Source of the DNA: Myxococcales bacterium
GTDB taxonomy: Bacteria; Myxococcota_A; Bradymonadia; UBA7976; UBA1532
DNA length: 64,000 nucleotides
Assembly: GCA_020633435.1 (NCBI GenBank)
Contig: JACKDP010000001.1
Span: forward strand, 992,001 to 1,056,000
Reading direction: 5' to 3'
Shown piece by piece: positions 9,575-18,338 of this stretch (position 1 is its first letter; every line of letters begins with the position of its first letter). Under the pieces are notes generated by a model, which was given only the letters and a program-made list of their open reading frames with translations, searched no databases and was not told where the DNA came from. Made by a program: the position numbers and the translations under genes.

Positions 9575-10456
9575 ATGGCCACCCTCCGCACCGCCTCGCT
9601 CTTCGTCGCCGCCAGCCTCGCCTTCGTCCACGTCGCCGCCGCCCAGGCGCTGCCGCCCGAGGAGGTGGGCCTGTTCGCCGCCTGTCTGCACCGCGACGGC
9701 CAGCTCCGCAACGTCGCGCAGGGGGCCGAGCCGGCCGCCGCGTGCAACCGCAACGAAGAGCCGGTGTTCTGGAGCGAGCTGGGACCGGAGGGGCCGCAAG
9801 GCGAGGTGGGGCCGCAGGGCCCCGACGGGCCGCAGGGGCCGCAGGGTCCCCAGGGCGTCGCCGGGCCGCAGGGCGAGCCGGGCGTCGCCGGGCCGCAGGG
9901 GCCTCAGGGGCCTCAGGGTCTCCAGGGTCCGGTCGGGCCCACGGCCAACATCGAGGCGCTCCAGGCCCAGGTCGACGCGCTGACCCGCCGGCTCGAGGCG
10001 CTGGAGGCGCACCAGGTGGCCGACTCCGACGGGGACGGCCTGACCGACGCCGCCGACAACTGCCCGCTCGTCGCCAACCGCGATCAGCTCGACACCGACG
10101 GGGATGGCCTCGGCGACGTCTGCGACGACGACGACGACGCGGACGGCGTGGGCGATGTGGCCGACAACTGCCCCCTGGTCGCCAACGCGGATCAGCGCGA
10201 CACCTTCGGCATCGGCATCGGCGACGCGTGCTTCCAGGGGACGTGCAACGTGCTCCTCGTGGCCAAGGGCCTGACGGCCATCGACGTCATCCGCGTCGTC
10301 CAGGAGGTGACGGGGCTGGGCGCCAAGGACGCGAAGACGCTGGTGGACTCCGCCCCCAGCCTGATCGGCGAGCTGCTCGACCTGCAGACCGCGGGCACGA
10401 CGGCCCTGCGCCTGGAGGCCGCCGGCGCCACCGTGGAGCTGGACTGCACGCCCTGA
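9575..10456 (+). CDS. Secreted collagen-like, thrombospondin type 3 protein with L7/L12-type C-terminal domain
   Basis: A 293-residue secreted protein with a clear domain order. Residues 1-24 are a signal peptide (LFVAASLAFVHVAAAQA). Residues 70-122 are collagen-like Gly-x-y triplets (GPQGPQGPQG). Residues 124-146 form a short coiled coil. Residues 149-219 hold thrombospondin type 3 calcium-binding repeats (DSDGDGLTDAADNCP). Residues 224-291 match the C-terminal domain of ribosomal protein L7/L12: VTGLGAKDAKTLVDSAP compares with the family's conserved TGLGLKEAKDLVE segment, followed by the usual LEAAGATVEL ending. L7/L12 domains normally bind translation factors in the cytosol, so here the fold is probably reused as an extracellular protein-binding module. 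AGGAG precedes the ATG. Ligand unknown. Confidence 0.85.
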   Translation: MATLRTASLFVAASLAFVHVAAAQALPPEEVGLFAACLHRDGQLRNVAQGAEPAAACNRNEEPVFWSELGPEGPQGEVGPQGPDGPQGPQGPQGVAGPQGEPGVAGPQGPQGPQGLQGPVGPTANIEALQAQVDALTRRLEALEAHQVADSDGDGLTDAADNCPLVANRDQLDTDGDGLGDVCDDDDDADGVGDVADNCPLVANADQRDTFGIGIGDACFQGTCNVLLVAKGLTAIDVIRVVQEVTGLGAKDAKTLVDSAPSLIGELLDLQTAGTTALRLEAAGATVELDCTP

Positions 10457-10533
10457 CCCGCGTGCCCCGCGCGCCCGCAGCCCGTACACTGCAGGCCGGC
10501 CGCCGCGCCGGCGGGCTGCTCGGAGACGACGCC

Positions 10534-11076
10534 GTGCTCACCGCCCTCGCCCTGCACCACGGCCCCGCCCTCGCGGCCTTCCTCGCCGACTACCGCGCCA
10601 CCCCCGGCGAGCCCTTTCCCGCGTACTTCCATGGCTACGAGGGTCCCATCGAGCAGGTGGTGGCGCGCCTCGGCGCCCGCGCTCGGGGCGAGGGCCTCGG
10701 GCCCGACGAGGTGCCGGGCTCCACCTTTTTCTGGCAGGAGGGCGGCGCCCTGCTGGGGGTCCTCGGCCTGCGCCACCGCCTCAACGCCCGGCTGCGCGCC
10801 TTCGGCGGGCACATCGGCTACAGCGTTCGTCCCGGCGCTCGGCGTCGCGGGCTGGCCACCCGCATGCTGGCGGAGGCCATGACGCTGGCCCGCGCGCGCG
10901 GCATCGCGGGGGTGCTCCTGACCTGCGCCCCCGACAACCTGGCCTCCATCCGCGTCATCGAGCGCAGCGGCGGGGTGTTCGAGGCCGAGGCGTACTTCGC
11001 GCCCGAGGACCGCCGCGTGCGCCGGTACTGGATCGGCCCACCTGAGCCAGAAAACGCAGTCAATTCAGCGCCTTGA
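10534..11076 (+). CDS. GNAT-family N-acetyltransferase
   Basis: The 180-residue product has the acetyl-CoA binding signature of GNAT enzymes: HIGYSVRPGARRRGLATRML, where R-R-G-L-A is the pyrophosphate loop, followed by GVLLTCAPDNLASIRVIERSGG. The layout resembles the COG3981-type predicted acetyltransferases. The acceptor substrate is unknown. The start is a GTG at 10534 with GGAG upstream; another in-frame GTG at 10462 is possible. The 3' end overlaps by 12 bases the convergent TetR gene. Confidence 0.8.
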   Translation: MLTALALHHGPALAAFLADYRATPGEPFPAYFHGYEGPIEQVVARLGARARGEGLGPDEVPGSTFFWQEGGALLGVLGLRHRLNARLRAFGGHIGYSVRPGARRRGLATRMLAEAMTLARARGIAGVLLTCAPDNLASIRVIERSGGVFEAEAYFAPEDRRVRRYWIGPPEPENAVNSAP

Positions 11077-11694
11077 CCGCAGACCCGGCCCCCCAGACCC
11101 CCGAGCCAGCAGGGCCGCGCTCGAGGCGGCGAAGGCCTGCAGCGCCTCCGCATCTTCGCCCGCCCGGGCGCGGAGCGAGAGGCTGTGCACCACGGCCGCC
11201 GCGAGCCGCGCGCGGCCGTCGGCGTCGTCGCCGGGCCCGAGCTGCCCGTCGCGCACCGCCTGGGCGAACCGGGCCTGGAGCACGCCGTCCAGCCCCCCGA
11301 CCGCGTCCGCGACGAACGCCCGGACGGCCTCGTCCTCGGGCGCGTCCACCGCGGCGACGCCGTACACCAGGCAGCCCCGCGGGCGCCCATCCGGGACGTA
11401 GAGCGGGATGACCCCCGCGAAGAGGCCGCCCAGGGCGTCCGCGAGATCCGGCGCGGCGAGGGCCGCCCGGCCGTGCGCCGCGAGCCGGGCGCCGAAGCGC
11501 GCCAGCGCCTGCTCGAAGAGGCGGCGCTTGTCGCCGAAGGCCGCGTAGACGCTGGGCCGGTTCATGTCCATCGCCGCGCACAGCGCGTCCAGGGTCGTCC
11601 CGGCGAAGCCATGGGCCCAGAACACCGCCAGCGCGGCGTCGAGGGCGCGGTCGGGATCGTAGCGTCGTGGGCGTCCGCGGGTCGGCATGGTCAT
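11065..11694 (-). CDS. TetR-family transcriptional regulator
   Basis: The 209-residue product starts with the TetR helix-turn-helix: ALAVFWAHGFAGTTLDALCAAMDMNRPSVYAAFGDKRRLFEQAL by features (TTLDALCAAMDMNRPSVYAAF is the recognition region). The rest is an Ala-rich helical ligand domain typical of the AcrR group. AAGGTGG lies about nine bases before the ATG at 11694; a second ATG at 11688 is also possible. It is divergent from the membrane protein gene at 11766, the usual arrangement for a TetR regulator and its target, and a dyad in the gap (11697-11714) is a good operator candidate. The inducer is unknown. Confidence 0.88.
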   Translation of the reverse strand: MTMPTRGRPRRYDPDRALDAALAVFWAHGFAGTTLDALCAAMDMNRPSVYAAFGDKRRLFEQALARFGARLAAHGRAALAAPDLADALGGLFAGVIPLYVPDGRPRGCLVYGVAAVDAPEDEAVRAFVADAVGGLDGVLQARFAQAVRDGQLGPGDDADGRARLAAAVVHSLSLRARAGEDAEALQAFAASSAALLARGSGGPGLRSRR

Positions 11695-11696
11695 TA

Positions 11697-11714
11697 TTGT
11701 ACCACCTTGAACAA
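11697..11714. promoter_or_regulatory. Candidate TetR operator dyad
   Basis: The 18 bases TTGTACCACCTTGAACAA form an imperfect inverted repeat with matching outer arms TTGTnC/GnACAA. They lie directly before the TetR start and within the 71-base gap to the divergent gene at 11766. TetR proteins usually bind dyads of this size next to their own gene. No direct evidence links this site to the regulator. Confidence 0.4.
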
Positions 11715-11765
11715 AAACGGCGCTCGCCCTATTTTCTTCCGAGTCAGTACAGAAGGTGGTGGTCC

Positions 11766-12566
11766 ATGCGCAAGCTGCGTCGCGCTCTCCTCGCCCTGGC
11801 CGCGCTGGCGGTCGTCGGCGTCGCCGCCGGCCTCGTCGTCTTCAAGACGGATCTGCTCCTCGAAGCGCTGCCCGTCGGCCCCCTGGGCGACGAGGCCGCC
11901 GCGGACGCCTGGATCGCCGAGGTCGAGGGCGCCCACGGCGCGCGGACCGACTGGCTGGCGCAGGGCGAGGTCGAGCTGCACACCCGCGGCGAGCTGGCCT
12001 TCCTGCCCGTCCGGCTGCTGTTCGGCCTGCCGCTCTCCTCGGTCGACGTCGATCTGACGCTGCGCTTCCGGCCCGACACCCACGGCCCCTACGCCTACAC
12101 GCTCCGGCTGGGCGACGCGGTGCGCCACGGGACCGCTGACACGCGCCGGGACCGCGACGGCCTCGGCGTGATGCTCGACTCCGTCCGCCACCTCTTCGAG
12201 CTGCCCTGGACGCCGGCGACCGTGCCCTTTCGCCGGGGCCTGCCCCCGAGCGCCGACGGGCTGCGCGGCGTCTTCCTGACCTGGGGGGATCCCCGCCCCA
12301 CGCGCCAGTACGACCAGGTCGCCGCCTGGACGCGGGCGGGGCGGCTGGTGCGCATGGACACCACGGGGCGGGATGTGGCGCCGTTCGTGGTCGCGCGCGT
12401 CGAGTATGCCGGTGAGGTTGCGCTGGGGGGCTTGCGCCTGCCGCAGACGGCGACCGTCGTCCGGCCGGGCGACGGCTCGCTGGTGCATCGCTGGGAGCTG
12501 GTGAGCGCCCGCCGCGTCGCGCCGGGGGAGGCGCCGGGCGGCCTGGAGGGAGGAGCGGGCCGCTGA
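11766..12566 (+). CDS. Membrane-anchored protein of unknown function, divergent from TetR gene
   Basis: The 266-residue product begins with a positively charged N-terminus and one hydrophobic helix (LLALAALAVVGVAAGLVVF), suggesting a membrane anchor with the bulk outside the cytoplasm. The rest is a mixed alpha/beta domain with no catalytic motif I recognise; it contains VDVDLTLRFRPDTHGPYAY and a closing VHRWELVSAR. The ATG follows AAGGTGG. The gene shares an intergenic region with the TetR regulator, so TetR-controlled expression is likely. The substrate or role is unknown. Confidence 0.65.
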   Translation: MRKLRRALLALAALAVVGVAAGLVVFKTDLLLEALPVGPLGDEAAADAWIAEVEGAHGARTDWLAQGEVELHTRGELAFLPVRLLFGLPLSSVDVDLTLRFRPDTHGPYAYTLRLGDAVRHGTADTRRDRDGLGVMLDSVRHLFELPWTPATVPFRRGLPPSADGLRGVFLTWGDPRPTRQYDQVAAWTRAGRLVRMDTTGRDVAPFVVARVEYAGEVALGGLRLPQTATVVRPGDGSLVHRWELVSARRVAPGEAPGGLEGGAGR

Positions 12567-12589
12567 CGGGTCGCTGACCTGGGCAGGCT

Positions 12590-14008
12590 TCAGGGCGCGA
12601 CGGTCAGGGCCATCGCGAAGTCGATCTGGCGGGAGGCGTCGCCCAGCTCCAGCCGCCCATCGGTGGTCTGGTTCTCGTGCAGGAACCAGAGCTGGGTGCG
12701 CAGGCCGAGCCGCTCCTCGCACATCGGGCCGTCCACCTCGTCGTCGATCATCCGGTCCTGCTGGCCGTCGTCGAGGGTGCGGATGAACTGCTGGCCGCCC
12801 ACCTCACCACAGCCGATGACGCGCACCACATGACCGCCGGTGCGATCCCACTCGATGGCGTACTGGATGAAGCCGTTCTCGTCGTAGCCGTTGGGGACGG
12901 CGACCGGGCTGTAGAAGCCGTAGACCATCACGATGCCGGCGCCGTCCTGGACCCGGTCGCACAGCCAGTCGAACGTGACGTCCTCGCCCTCGCGCTGGCT
13001 CTCGCGGTCCTCGTCCTCCATGCAGTCGCCGGGGTACACCGCGGAGCCAGCCTGGTGGCTGACGGCCAGGCGGCGGTCGCTCTCGAAGATGCGCAGGAAC
13101 TCGAACAGGCCCCGCATCGTGCTCGACTCGCCCGGCCCGCCGCAGCGGCCGGTGCCGCCGCCGTTGCAGGTGTCGGTGTGGCTGCGGTCCATGTACCAGT
13201 CCATCCGGCTCACCAGGCTCGTCTCGTCGCCGTCGATGCCCACGCCCTTGGTGTTGAACTGCGGGAAGTCGATGCCCTGCCCGCCGAACGTGTGCTCCAT
13301 GTACGAGAGCGTGTTGGCCCAGGCCGCCTCGGCGCACTGGTTCCAGGCCGTCTCGACGTTGGAGTCATGGGGCAGCGTGTACTGCCACTCCGGCATGTCC
13401 CCCTGGTCGAAGGCGCCCATGGGAGGCGGCGGGCCGGGGTCGCCGATGGGGGGCAGCTCGGGCATGAGGACCTTGTCGGTGCCCCCGCCGCCGATGGCCT
13501 CGTACATCTTGACGAGCGGCCAGGTGGTCATGGGCGCCGGGCCCACGACGTCGCCAAATGCCCGGGCGTCGAAGAGCGGCTCCGGCGTGAACATGACCTT
13601 GGCCTTGATGCCCCGGTTCGCCTTCGCCGAGGACAGCCGGAAGGGCACCTGCACCTCGGCCACCTCGCCCGACGGGCGCAGGCCGAGCCGTTGCAGCGCG
13701 GGCGGCAGCGAGCCGAGCGGGTTCGCGTCGATGGGCGCGTCGTACACGACGGCCCCGAGATCCGTCACGACGTGCAGGTAGCCGCGGCTCAGGCCCGTGG
13801 CCTCGGCGAGCTGGTCCGGGTGGACGCGCAGGGTGCCCATGGCGGTGGCGTTCGGTGTGCCGTCGCCATCGATGAACACGATGCGGGCGAGGTCGACGCC
13901 CTCGCCGGGGGCGAGCAGGCGGGGGCCGGCCGTCGACTGGGCGTGGGCGATGGTGGAGGCGAGGCCAGTGGCCAGCAGGGTCAGGGCGAAGGTGCTCGAG
14001 CGCAGCAT
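12590..14008 (-). CDS. Secreted protein with possible C39/papain-like cysteine peptidase core
   Basis: A 472-residue product with a signal peptide (ALTLLATGLASTIAHAQS). The first half is a beta-rich region; the second half carries QCAEAAWANTLSYME (about residue 222), like the catalytic Gln/Cys helix of papain-like and C39-like peptidases, and GGHVVRVIGCGE, like the catalytic His strand. The order Cys then His and the spacing of about 170 residues fit that fold. Several extra cysteines (DTCNGGGTGRCGG, GDCMED) suggest disulphides. AGGAG precedes the ATG. Peptidase activity is an inference; the protein could be an inactive relative. Confidence 0.6.
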   Translation of the reverse strand: MLRSSTFALTLLATGLASTIAHAQSTAGPRLLAPGEGVDLARIVFIDGDGTPNATAMGTLRVHPDQLAEATGLSRGYLHVVTDLGAVVYDAPIDANPLGSLPPALQRLGLRPSGEVAEVQVPFRLSSAKANRGIKAKVMFTPEPLFDARAFGDVVGPAPMTTWPLVKMYEAIGGGGTDKVLMPELPPIGDPGPPPPMGAFDQGDMPEWQYTLPHDSNVETAWNQCAEAAWANTLSYMEHTFGGQGIDFPQFNTKGVGIDGDETSLVSRMDWYMDRSHTDTCNGGGTGRCGGPGESSTMRGLFEFLRIFESDRRLAVSHQAGSAVYPGDCMEDEDRESQREGEDVTFDWLCDRVQDGAGIVMVYGFYSPVAVPNGYDENGFIQYAIEWDRTGGHVVRVIGCGEVGGQQFIRTLDDGQQDRMIDDEVDGPMCEERLGLRTQLWFLHENQTTDGRLELGDASRQIDFAMALTVAP

Positions 14009-14199
14009 CGGGGTTCTCCTGGGTCGGGAATCGGGGCGTCTTGCCCCCTCACCCTCCCCCTTCGCGTCGGCCCGCCCGGACCTTTCAAGGTTTCTGCCTT
14101 CTCGGCGCCGCCCGCGGTCAACAACTCGATTTCATTTGGATTCTCGCGTGGCCCCTGGCGTGGCAAGCTGCCCGCACGCCACCGCCTCCGAGAGCGCCG

Positions 14200-15165
14200 A
14201 TGAAGACCGACCGGGCACGCCTGCGCCATGATCTGCGCACCGCGATGACCATCGAGCTGGCCACCCTGCCGACGTACCTCTACACGATGATGACCCTGCG
14301 GCCCGACCGGGCCCCGGCGCGTCAGGCCATCGGCCTCATCCGCCGGGTGGCCTACGAGGAGATGCTGCACATGGCGCTGGTGGGGAACCTCATCAACGCC
14401 CTGGGCTTCGAGACGGCCATCACCGACCCGGCCTATGTGCCCGACTTCACACAGCCTTTGCCGCTGCCGGGCCACTCGACCACGAGCAACCCCTTCACCG
14501 TCGTGCTGCGCCCCTTCGGGCCCGAGGCCATCGCCACCTTCCTCGACATCGAGCTGCCGGCCTACGACGACCCGGGCCAGCCGACGACGGAGGGCTGGGC
14601 CACCATCGGCCAGTTCTACCAGGGCATCGAGGCCGAGCTGCCCACCGACGACGCCGCCTACGGGCACGGCCGGCAGATGGCCGCCCGCGGCAACCCGGCC
14701 GCCGGCGTCCTCTTCGCCATCACCAGCCACGCCACCGCCGTCGCCGCCCTGTCCGAGATCGTCCACCAGGGGGAGGGCCTCGGCCAGGGGCACGAGAACG
14801 ACGGCGACCACGAGCTGAGCCACTACTGGCGCTTCAAGGAGGTCGAGACGCTGCTGACCAGCGGCCAGATCGACCTCGCGCGTGACGTGCTGCCCGTCGT
14901 GGCCGACCCCTACGCCCACCTCGGCGCCTACACCGAGGCGCAGCAGGCGGCCAACCGGGCCTTCAACATCGCCTACAGCGAGCTGCTCGACGCGCTCCAG
15001 GCCACCTTCACGAGCGCCGCCCCCGAGGTCTACGGGGCCTCGACCACCGCCATGGAGGCCATGCCCCAGAAGGCCGCCGTGCTGCGCGCCCTGGGCCCCA
15101 TCCCCGGCACCGATCGGCTCGCCGGCCCCACCTTCGAATACCTGCCCCGAGGAGCCCGCGGATGA
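14200..15165 (+). CDS. Ferritin-like domain protein, VioB-type (half of a split VioB-like protein)
   Basis: The 321-residue product has a ferritin-like four-helix pattern. TIELATLPTYLYTMM supplies the first metal-site glutamate and YEEMLHMALVGNLINALG gives the E-x-x-H helix, as in the ferritin-like domain found in VioB and related iminophenylpyruvate-dimer synthases. Later helices carry HATAVAALSEIVHQGEG and HYWRFKEV. VioB joins oxidised tryptophan units in violacein synthesis; related heme enzymes are RebD and StaD. The ATG overlaps none of the neighbours and has a weak site; the 3' end overlaps the next gene by ATGA, so the two are co-translated. No VioA-like oxidase is in the window, so the product is unknown. 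Confidence 0.75.
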   Translation: MKTDRARLRHDLRTAMTIELATLPTYLYTMMTLRPDRAPARQAIGLIRRVAYEEMLHMALVGNLINALGFETAITDPAYVPDFTQPLPLPGHSTTSNPFTVVLRPFGPEAIATFLDIELPAYDDPGQPTTEGWATIGQFYQGIEAELPTDDAAYGHGRQMAARGNPAAGVLFAITSHATAVAALSEIVHQGEGLGQGHENDGDHELSHYWRFKEVETLLTSGQIDLARDVLPVVADPYAHLGAYTEAQQAANRAFNIAYSELLDALQATFTSAAPEVYGASTTAMEAMPQKAAVLRALGPIPGTDRLAGPTFEYLPRGARG

Positions 15166-17321
15166 GCGCCATCGCCCGCCCCCGACTGTACTTCCGCGGC
15201 CACACCTGGTGGGATCCGTCCACGTTCAACAACAACGACAACTTCCCCACCTACGACGCGGCCAACGTGCGGCTGAACATGCCGTACCTCTACACGCAGG
15301 GCGTCTACGCGCCGGAGCAGTTCCGCCGCTGGGCCATCACGTCGAGCTACGACGCGACGCAGGACGAGCACCTGCCCCCGGCGGAGTGGAACTACTACGG
15401 CAGCATGGCCAGCGGGTTCGTCAGCCCCACCGCGCCGGCCATCGAGGATCCGGCCTGGTTCGACCGGCCGGCCGGCGGCACGACGGTCACCGGCTGGAGC
15501 GACGAGGCGGGCACCTACCCGGCCGAAGGCCCCTGGGCGGCGGCGCAGGTGACCCTCAACCCGGATCGCATGCCCACCAAGATGTGCGACGTGAACCCGG
15601 CGGCCTTCTGGAGCACCCAGCTCTTCGCCGATCGCCTGCAGGTGGGCAGTCCCGACGCCGTGGGCTTCGGCGGCGCCCTGGCCCGGCGGATGTGCTCCCG
15701 CTTCCCGAACCTGCAGAACAACTACGACGCCACCGGCGAGCTGCTGATCGCCGGCTCGATGAACGTGATCTGGCAGGGCTGCCTCGACCGCCGCGACCTG
15801 GCGCTCTTCGACGACCAGTCGGGGCCTGGGCGGGCCCTGGCCGACGCGCTCGACCGACCCGGCGTCGCGGGCCTGATGATCCGCTTCTCCACCTTCGAGA
15901 CGCTGTACTTCAACGGCGCACCGTTCCGGGCCCTGACCGGCTCCAAGGCCGAGCGCCTGAGCGCGCGCATGGGCCTGATGGCCGAGCTCTACGCCGACTA
16001 CGCGGCCCAGCGGGAGGCGTGGAGCCGGGGCGAGCGGACGACGGCGCCGGCCCGGCCGGTGAACCGCGCCTACAGCCGCACCGTGGGCTGGATCGCGCCA
16101 TGGCACGAGGGCGCGCTGTGCAGCGAGCCCGAGGGTCGGCTGCTGTTCGCCGGCGCGACTCTGCTGGGCGAGACCCCCCGGACGGTGACGCCGAGCCAGG
16201 CGCAGACCCATGGCGACCAGGCGGGCCAGCCCTACGCGCCCCTCCCCCTCGGCCCCACGCCGATCGAGGCCGAGATCCGCGGCGGCGCCGTGACCCGGGT
16301 GGTGCTCGACACCGCGGTGACGCTGCCGAAGCTCTGGCTCGGGGGTCCCGTGGCCCGGTACGGCCGCCTGGCCCTGCGCCTCGGCACGCAGACCATCGCC
16401 TGCATCGAGCCGGCCGCCTACGCCGACGCCGCCTGGGCCGAGACGGGCGGGCTGGTGGACGTGGCGCTGGACGCCCCCGTCCCCCTGGACGCGTGGTACG
16501 GCGCCGACCTGGGCCTGGTGGCCCACGCCGAGACGGACGCCCCGGTGGAGGCGCTCGTCGAGCAGGCGTTCACCGCCCGGTGTGATCTGCGCGGGGTGTA
16601 CGTCGACGAGCCGGGGACGGGCGCCTTCGCGCGGCCCGATCCCACCTTCACCGTGCGCGTGCAGCACCGGGGCCGGCGCCCGCCGCCCGGCACCCGCCTC
16701 GTCGTCGCGCAGTACGACGCCGCCTTCACGCGCGTCGGCCCCCCCGGCCAGTCCCCCATGGTCGAGCTGCTGGCGGATCCGGCGCGCCACCCCGAAGCCA
16801 TCGGCGCGGGCGGCCTCGCCTGCACCGTGACGCCGGGGGCGGGCGACTGGGCCGAGGCCACGCTGGCCGTGCGCGCGCTGCGCCCGGGCATCCCCAACCT
16901 GCCGCTGCTGGCCCTGCCCCCGGCGGCCGCCCTCCCCACCCTGGCGCGCACCATCGGCGCCACCGCCATCGTGGACGTGCCCTTCGTCGTCGCCCGCGCC
17001 CTGCCCTTCCACGACCAGCGCGCCGACGACTTCGCCCAGTGGCTGACCGGCCACCCCGACGCCGACGAGGTCAACGCCCGCGTCTACCACGAGGTCTTCG
17101 CCGTCTGGGCCTGGCTCTTCCCCGTGATGGACTTCCTGCGGGATCCCCTGGCCTTCCAGTCCTGGCGCGGCCCCATCATGGAGGTCACCGACCCCGCCCG
17201 CTTCACCGAGACGGCCTACATGCCCGTCAACCGGTGCCTCTCCGCCGGCCAGCGCCGCATCCTCGAGCTCTGGGACGCCTACCTCAACGGCCGCTCGCGG
17301 CACCACGGCCGGCTACGCTGA
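15162..17321 (+). CDS. VioB N-terminal-like large protein (other half of split VioB-like pair)
   Basis: The 719-residue product opens with IARPRLYFRGHTWWDPSTFN, close in style to the PRIHFRG start of VioB, and continues with asparagine-rich stretches and a KMCDVNP segment. Large beta-rich regions follow, and it ends with a MPVNRCLSAGQRRILELW helix. Together with the 321-residue partner the total is about 1040 residues, near the roughly 1000 of VioB, but the order of the parts is reversed on the DNA. The start ATG overlaps the upstream TGA by four bases. I infer a two-subunit VioB-like enzyme; heme binding and substrate are unproven. The gene ends seven bases from a convergent gene. Confidence 0.68.
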   Translation: MSAIARPRLYFRGHTWWDPSTFNNNDNFPTYDAANVRLNMPYLYTQGVYAPEQFRRWAITSSYDATQDEHLPPAEWNYYGSMASGFVSPTAPAIEDPAWFDRPAGGTTVTGWSDEAGTYPAEGPWAAAQVTLNPDRMPTKMCDVNPAAFWSTQLFADRLQVGSPDAVGFGGALARRMCSRFPNLQNNYDATGELLIAGSMNVIWQGCLDRRDLALFDDQSGPGRALADALDRPGVAGLMIRFSTFETLYFNGAPFRALTGSKAERLSARMGLMAELYADYAAQREAWSRGERTTAPARPVNRAYSRTVGWIAPWHEGALCSEPEGRLLFAGATLLGETPRTVTPSQAQTHGDQAGQPYAPLPLGPTPIEAEIRGGAVTRVVLDTAVTLPKLWLGGPVARYGRLALRLGTQTIACIEPAAYADAAWAETGGLVDVALDAPVPLDAWYGADLGLVAHAETDAPVEALVEQAFTARCDLRGVYVDEPGTGAFARPDPTFTVRVQHRGRRPPPGTRLVVAQYDAAFTRVGPPGQSPMVELLADPARHPEAIGAGGLACTVTPGAGDWAEATLAVRALRPGIPNLPLLALPPAAALPTLARTIGATAIVDVPFVVARALPFHDQRADDFAQWLTGHPDADEVNARVYHEVFAVWAWLFPVMDFLRDPLAFQSWRGPIMEVTDPARFTETAYMPVNRCLSAGQRRILELWDAYLNGRSRHHGRLR

Positions 17322-17327
17322 GGCGGG

Positions 17328-18221
17328 TCAGGGCCCCGCGGGCCGCCGCTTGAAGAGGTAGTCCGTGTCGATCTCGTCGAGGTCGAGGCTGTGGTGCCAG
17401 ACCGGGGCGTCGACGCAGGTGCCCGCGCCCGCCGGGCCGTCCAGCCAGCAGCGCCCCGCGCCACACTGGCAGGCGTCGGTGAGCACCTGCCCGCACGAGC
17501 CGGGCGGGTGGTAGCTGCAGGTGTCCGTGCAGGTCGACGAGAAGGTGAACCACGCCCCGCCGGTGCGGGCGCACTCGGCCTGCGGCCGCGGGAGGACGGC
17601 CTCCCAGGCGACGGTCGGCATCGGCAGCCCGACGCACGCCCCGTCCTGCCACGTCCCGCCCACGATCGGGCAGTGCACCTCTTCGACGGCCTGCCGGTGG
17701 TCGCGCAGCGCGGCGTACGCGCGCTCGAGGTCTTCTGGCCCGGCGGCCCTGCGGGCGAGCTCGGCGCGCACGGCGGCGACGTTGGCCGCGGTGTGGGTCA
17801 GGACGCAGGTGCCGGCGCGGACGGCGAAGGCCCCGTCCCCGGCCTGGGGGGCGTCGATCGGCACGATCAGCGTGCTGCCGACCGGCGGTGAGGCCCAGCG
17901 CTCCCCCCGCCCGAGCTGGCCCATCCAGTACACCGGGACGGGGCCGGCCTCGGCGGCGCGCGTCAGGCGGGCCGAGGCCGCGCCGCCCGCCAGCACCTCG
18001 AGGACCCGCAGGCGCACCTGGTCGGGCGGCAGGCGCGCTGGGCGCGGGGCGCGAGGCGCGACGACGAGCGTGTCGACGGCCTCGACCCGGGCCACGACGA
18101 CCGGGCCCCCGGGCATGCGCTTGCGGGCGGCGGCGCAGGTCGCCAGGTCGGGGTGGACGGCGCCTCGATCGGCCAGCGCTGGCGACGCGATCAGCAGGAG
18201 GAAGGCGAGGGTGCGGGTCAT
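17328..18221 (-). CDS. Secreted Cys-rich hypothetical protein
   Basis: A 297-residue product with a signal peptide (LAFLLLIASPALAD). The N-terminal half reads like a beta domain (VVVARVEAVDTLVVAPR, VRLRVLEVLAGGAA), similar to secreted NTR/tissue-inhibitor-like modules, but this is only a resemblance. The C-terminal half has about a dozen cysteines (CTDTCSYHPPGSCGQVL, CQCGAGRCW) that probably form disulphides. The ATG at 18221 is chosen because GGAGG sits six bases before it; an upstream ATG at 18233 overlaps that site. It may follow the HEAT-repeat secreted gene in one transcript, 117 bases downstream. Function unknown. Confidence 0.65.
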   Translation of the reverse strand: MTRTLAFLLLIASPALADRGAVHPDLATCAAARKRMPGGPVVVARVEAVDTLVVAPRAPRPARLPPDQVRLRVLEVLAGGAASARLTRAAEAGPVPVYWMGQLGRGERWASPPVGSTLIVPIDAPQAGDGAFAVRAGTCVLTHTAANVAAVRAELARRAAGPEDLERAYAALRDHRQAVEEVHCPIVGGTWQDGACVGLPMPTVAWEAVLPRPQAECARTGGAWFTFSSTCTDTCSYHPPGSCGQVLTDACQCGAGRCWLDGPAGAGTCVDAPVWHHSLDLDEIDTDYLFKRRPAGP

Positions 18222-18338
18222 CGGAGCCTCCATCTCGACGGCGGCGCTGGGCGGCGAGCGCCAGCGCCTCCCCAGGAGACGCCGCCGGCCCCCGATCTGT
18301 CTACGGGAGGCCTCGGCGGGCTCGTCCGGTGGCCCCGC

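Noticed and set aside
9790..9930. Short tandem GGGCCGCAG-type repeats considered as a DNA repeat element
   Set aside because: They encode the Gly-Pro-Gln collagen-like triplets of the gene at 9575.
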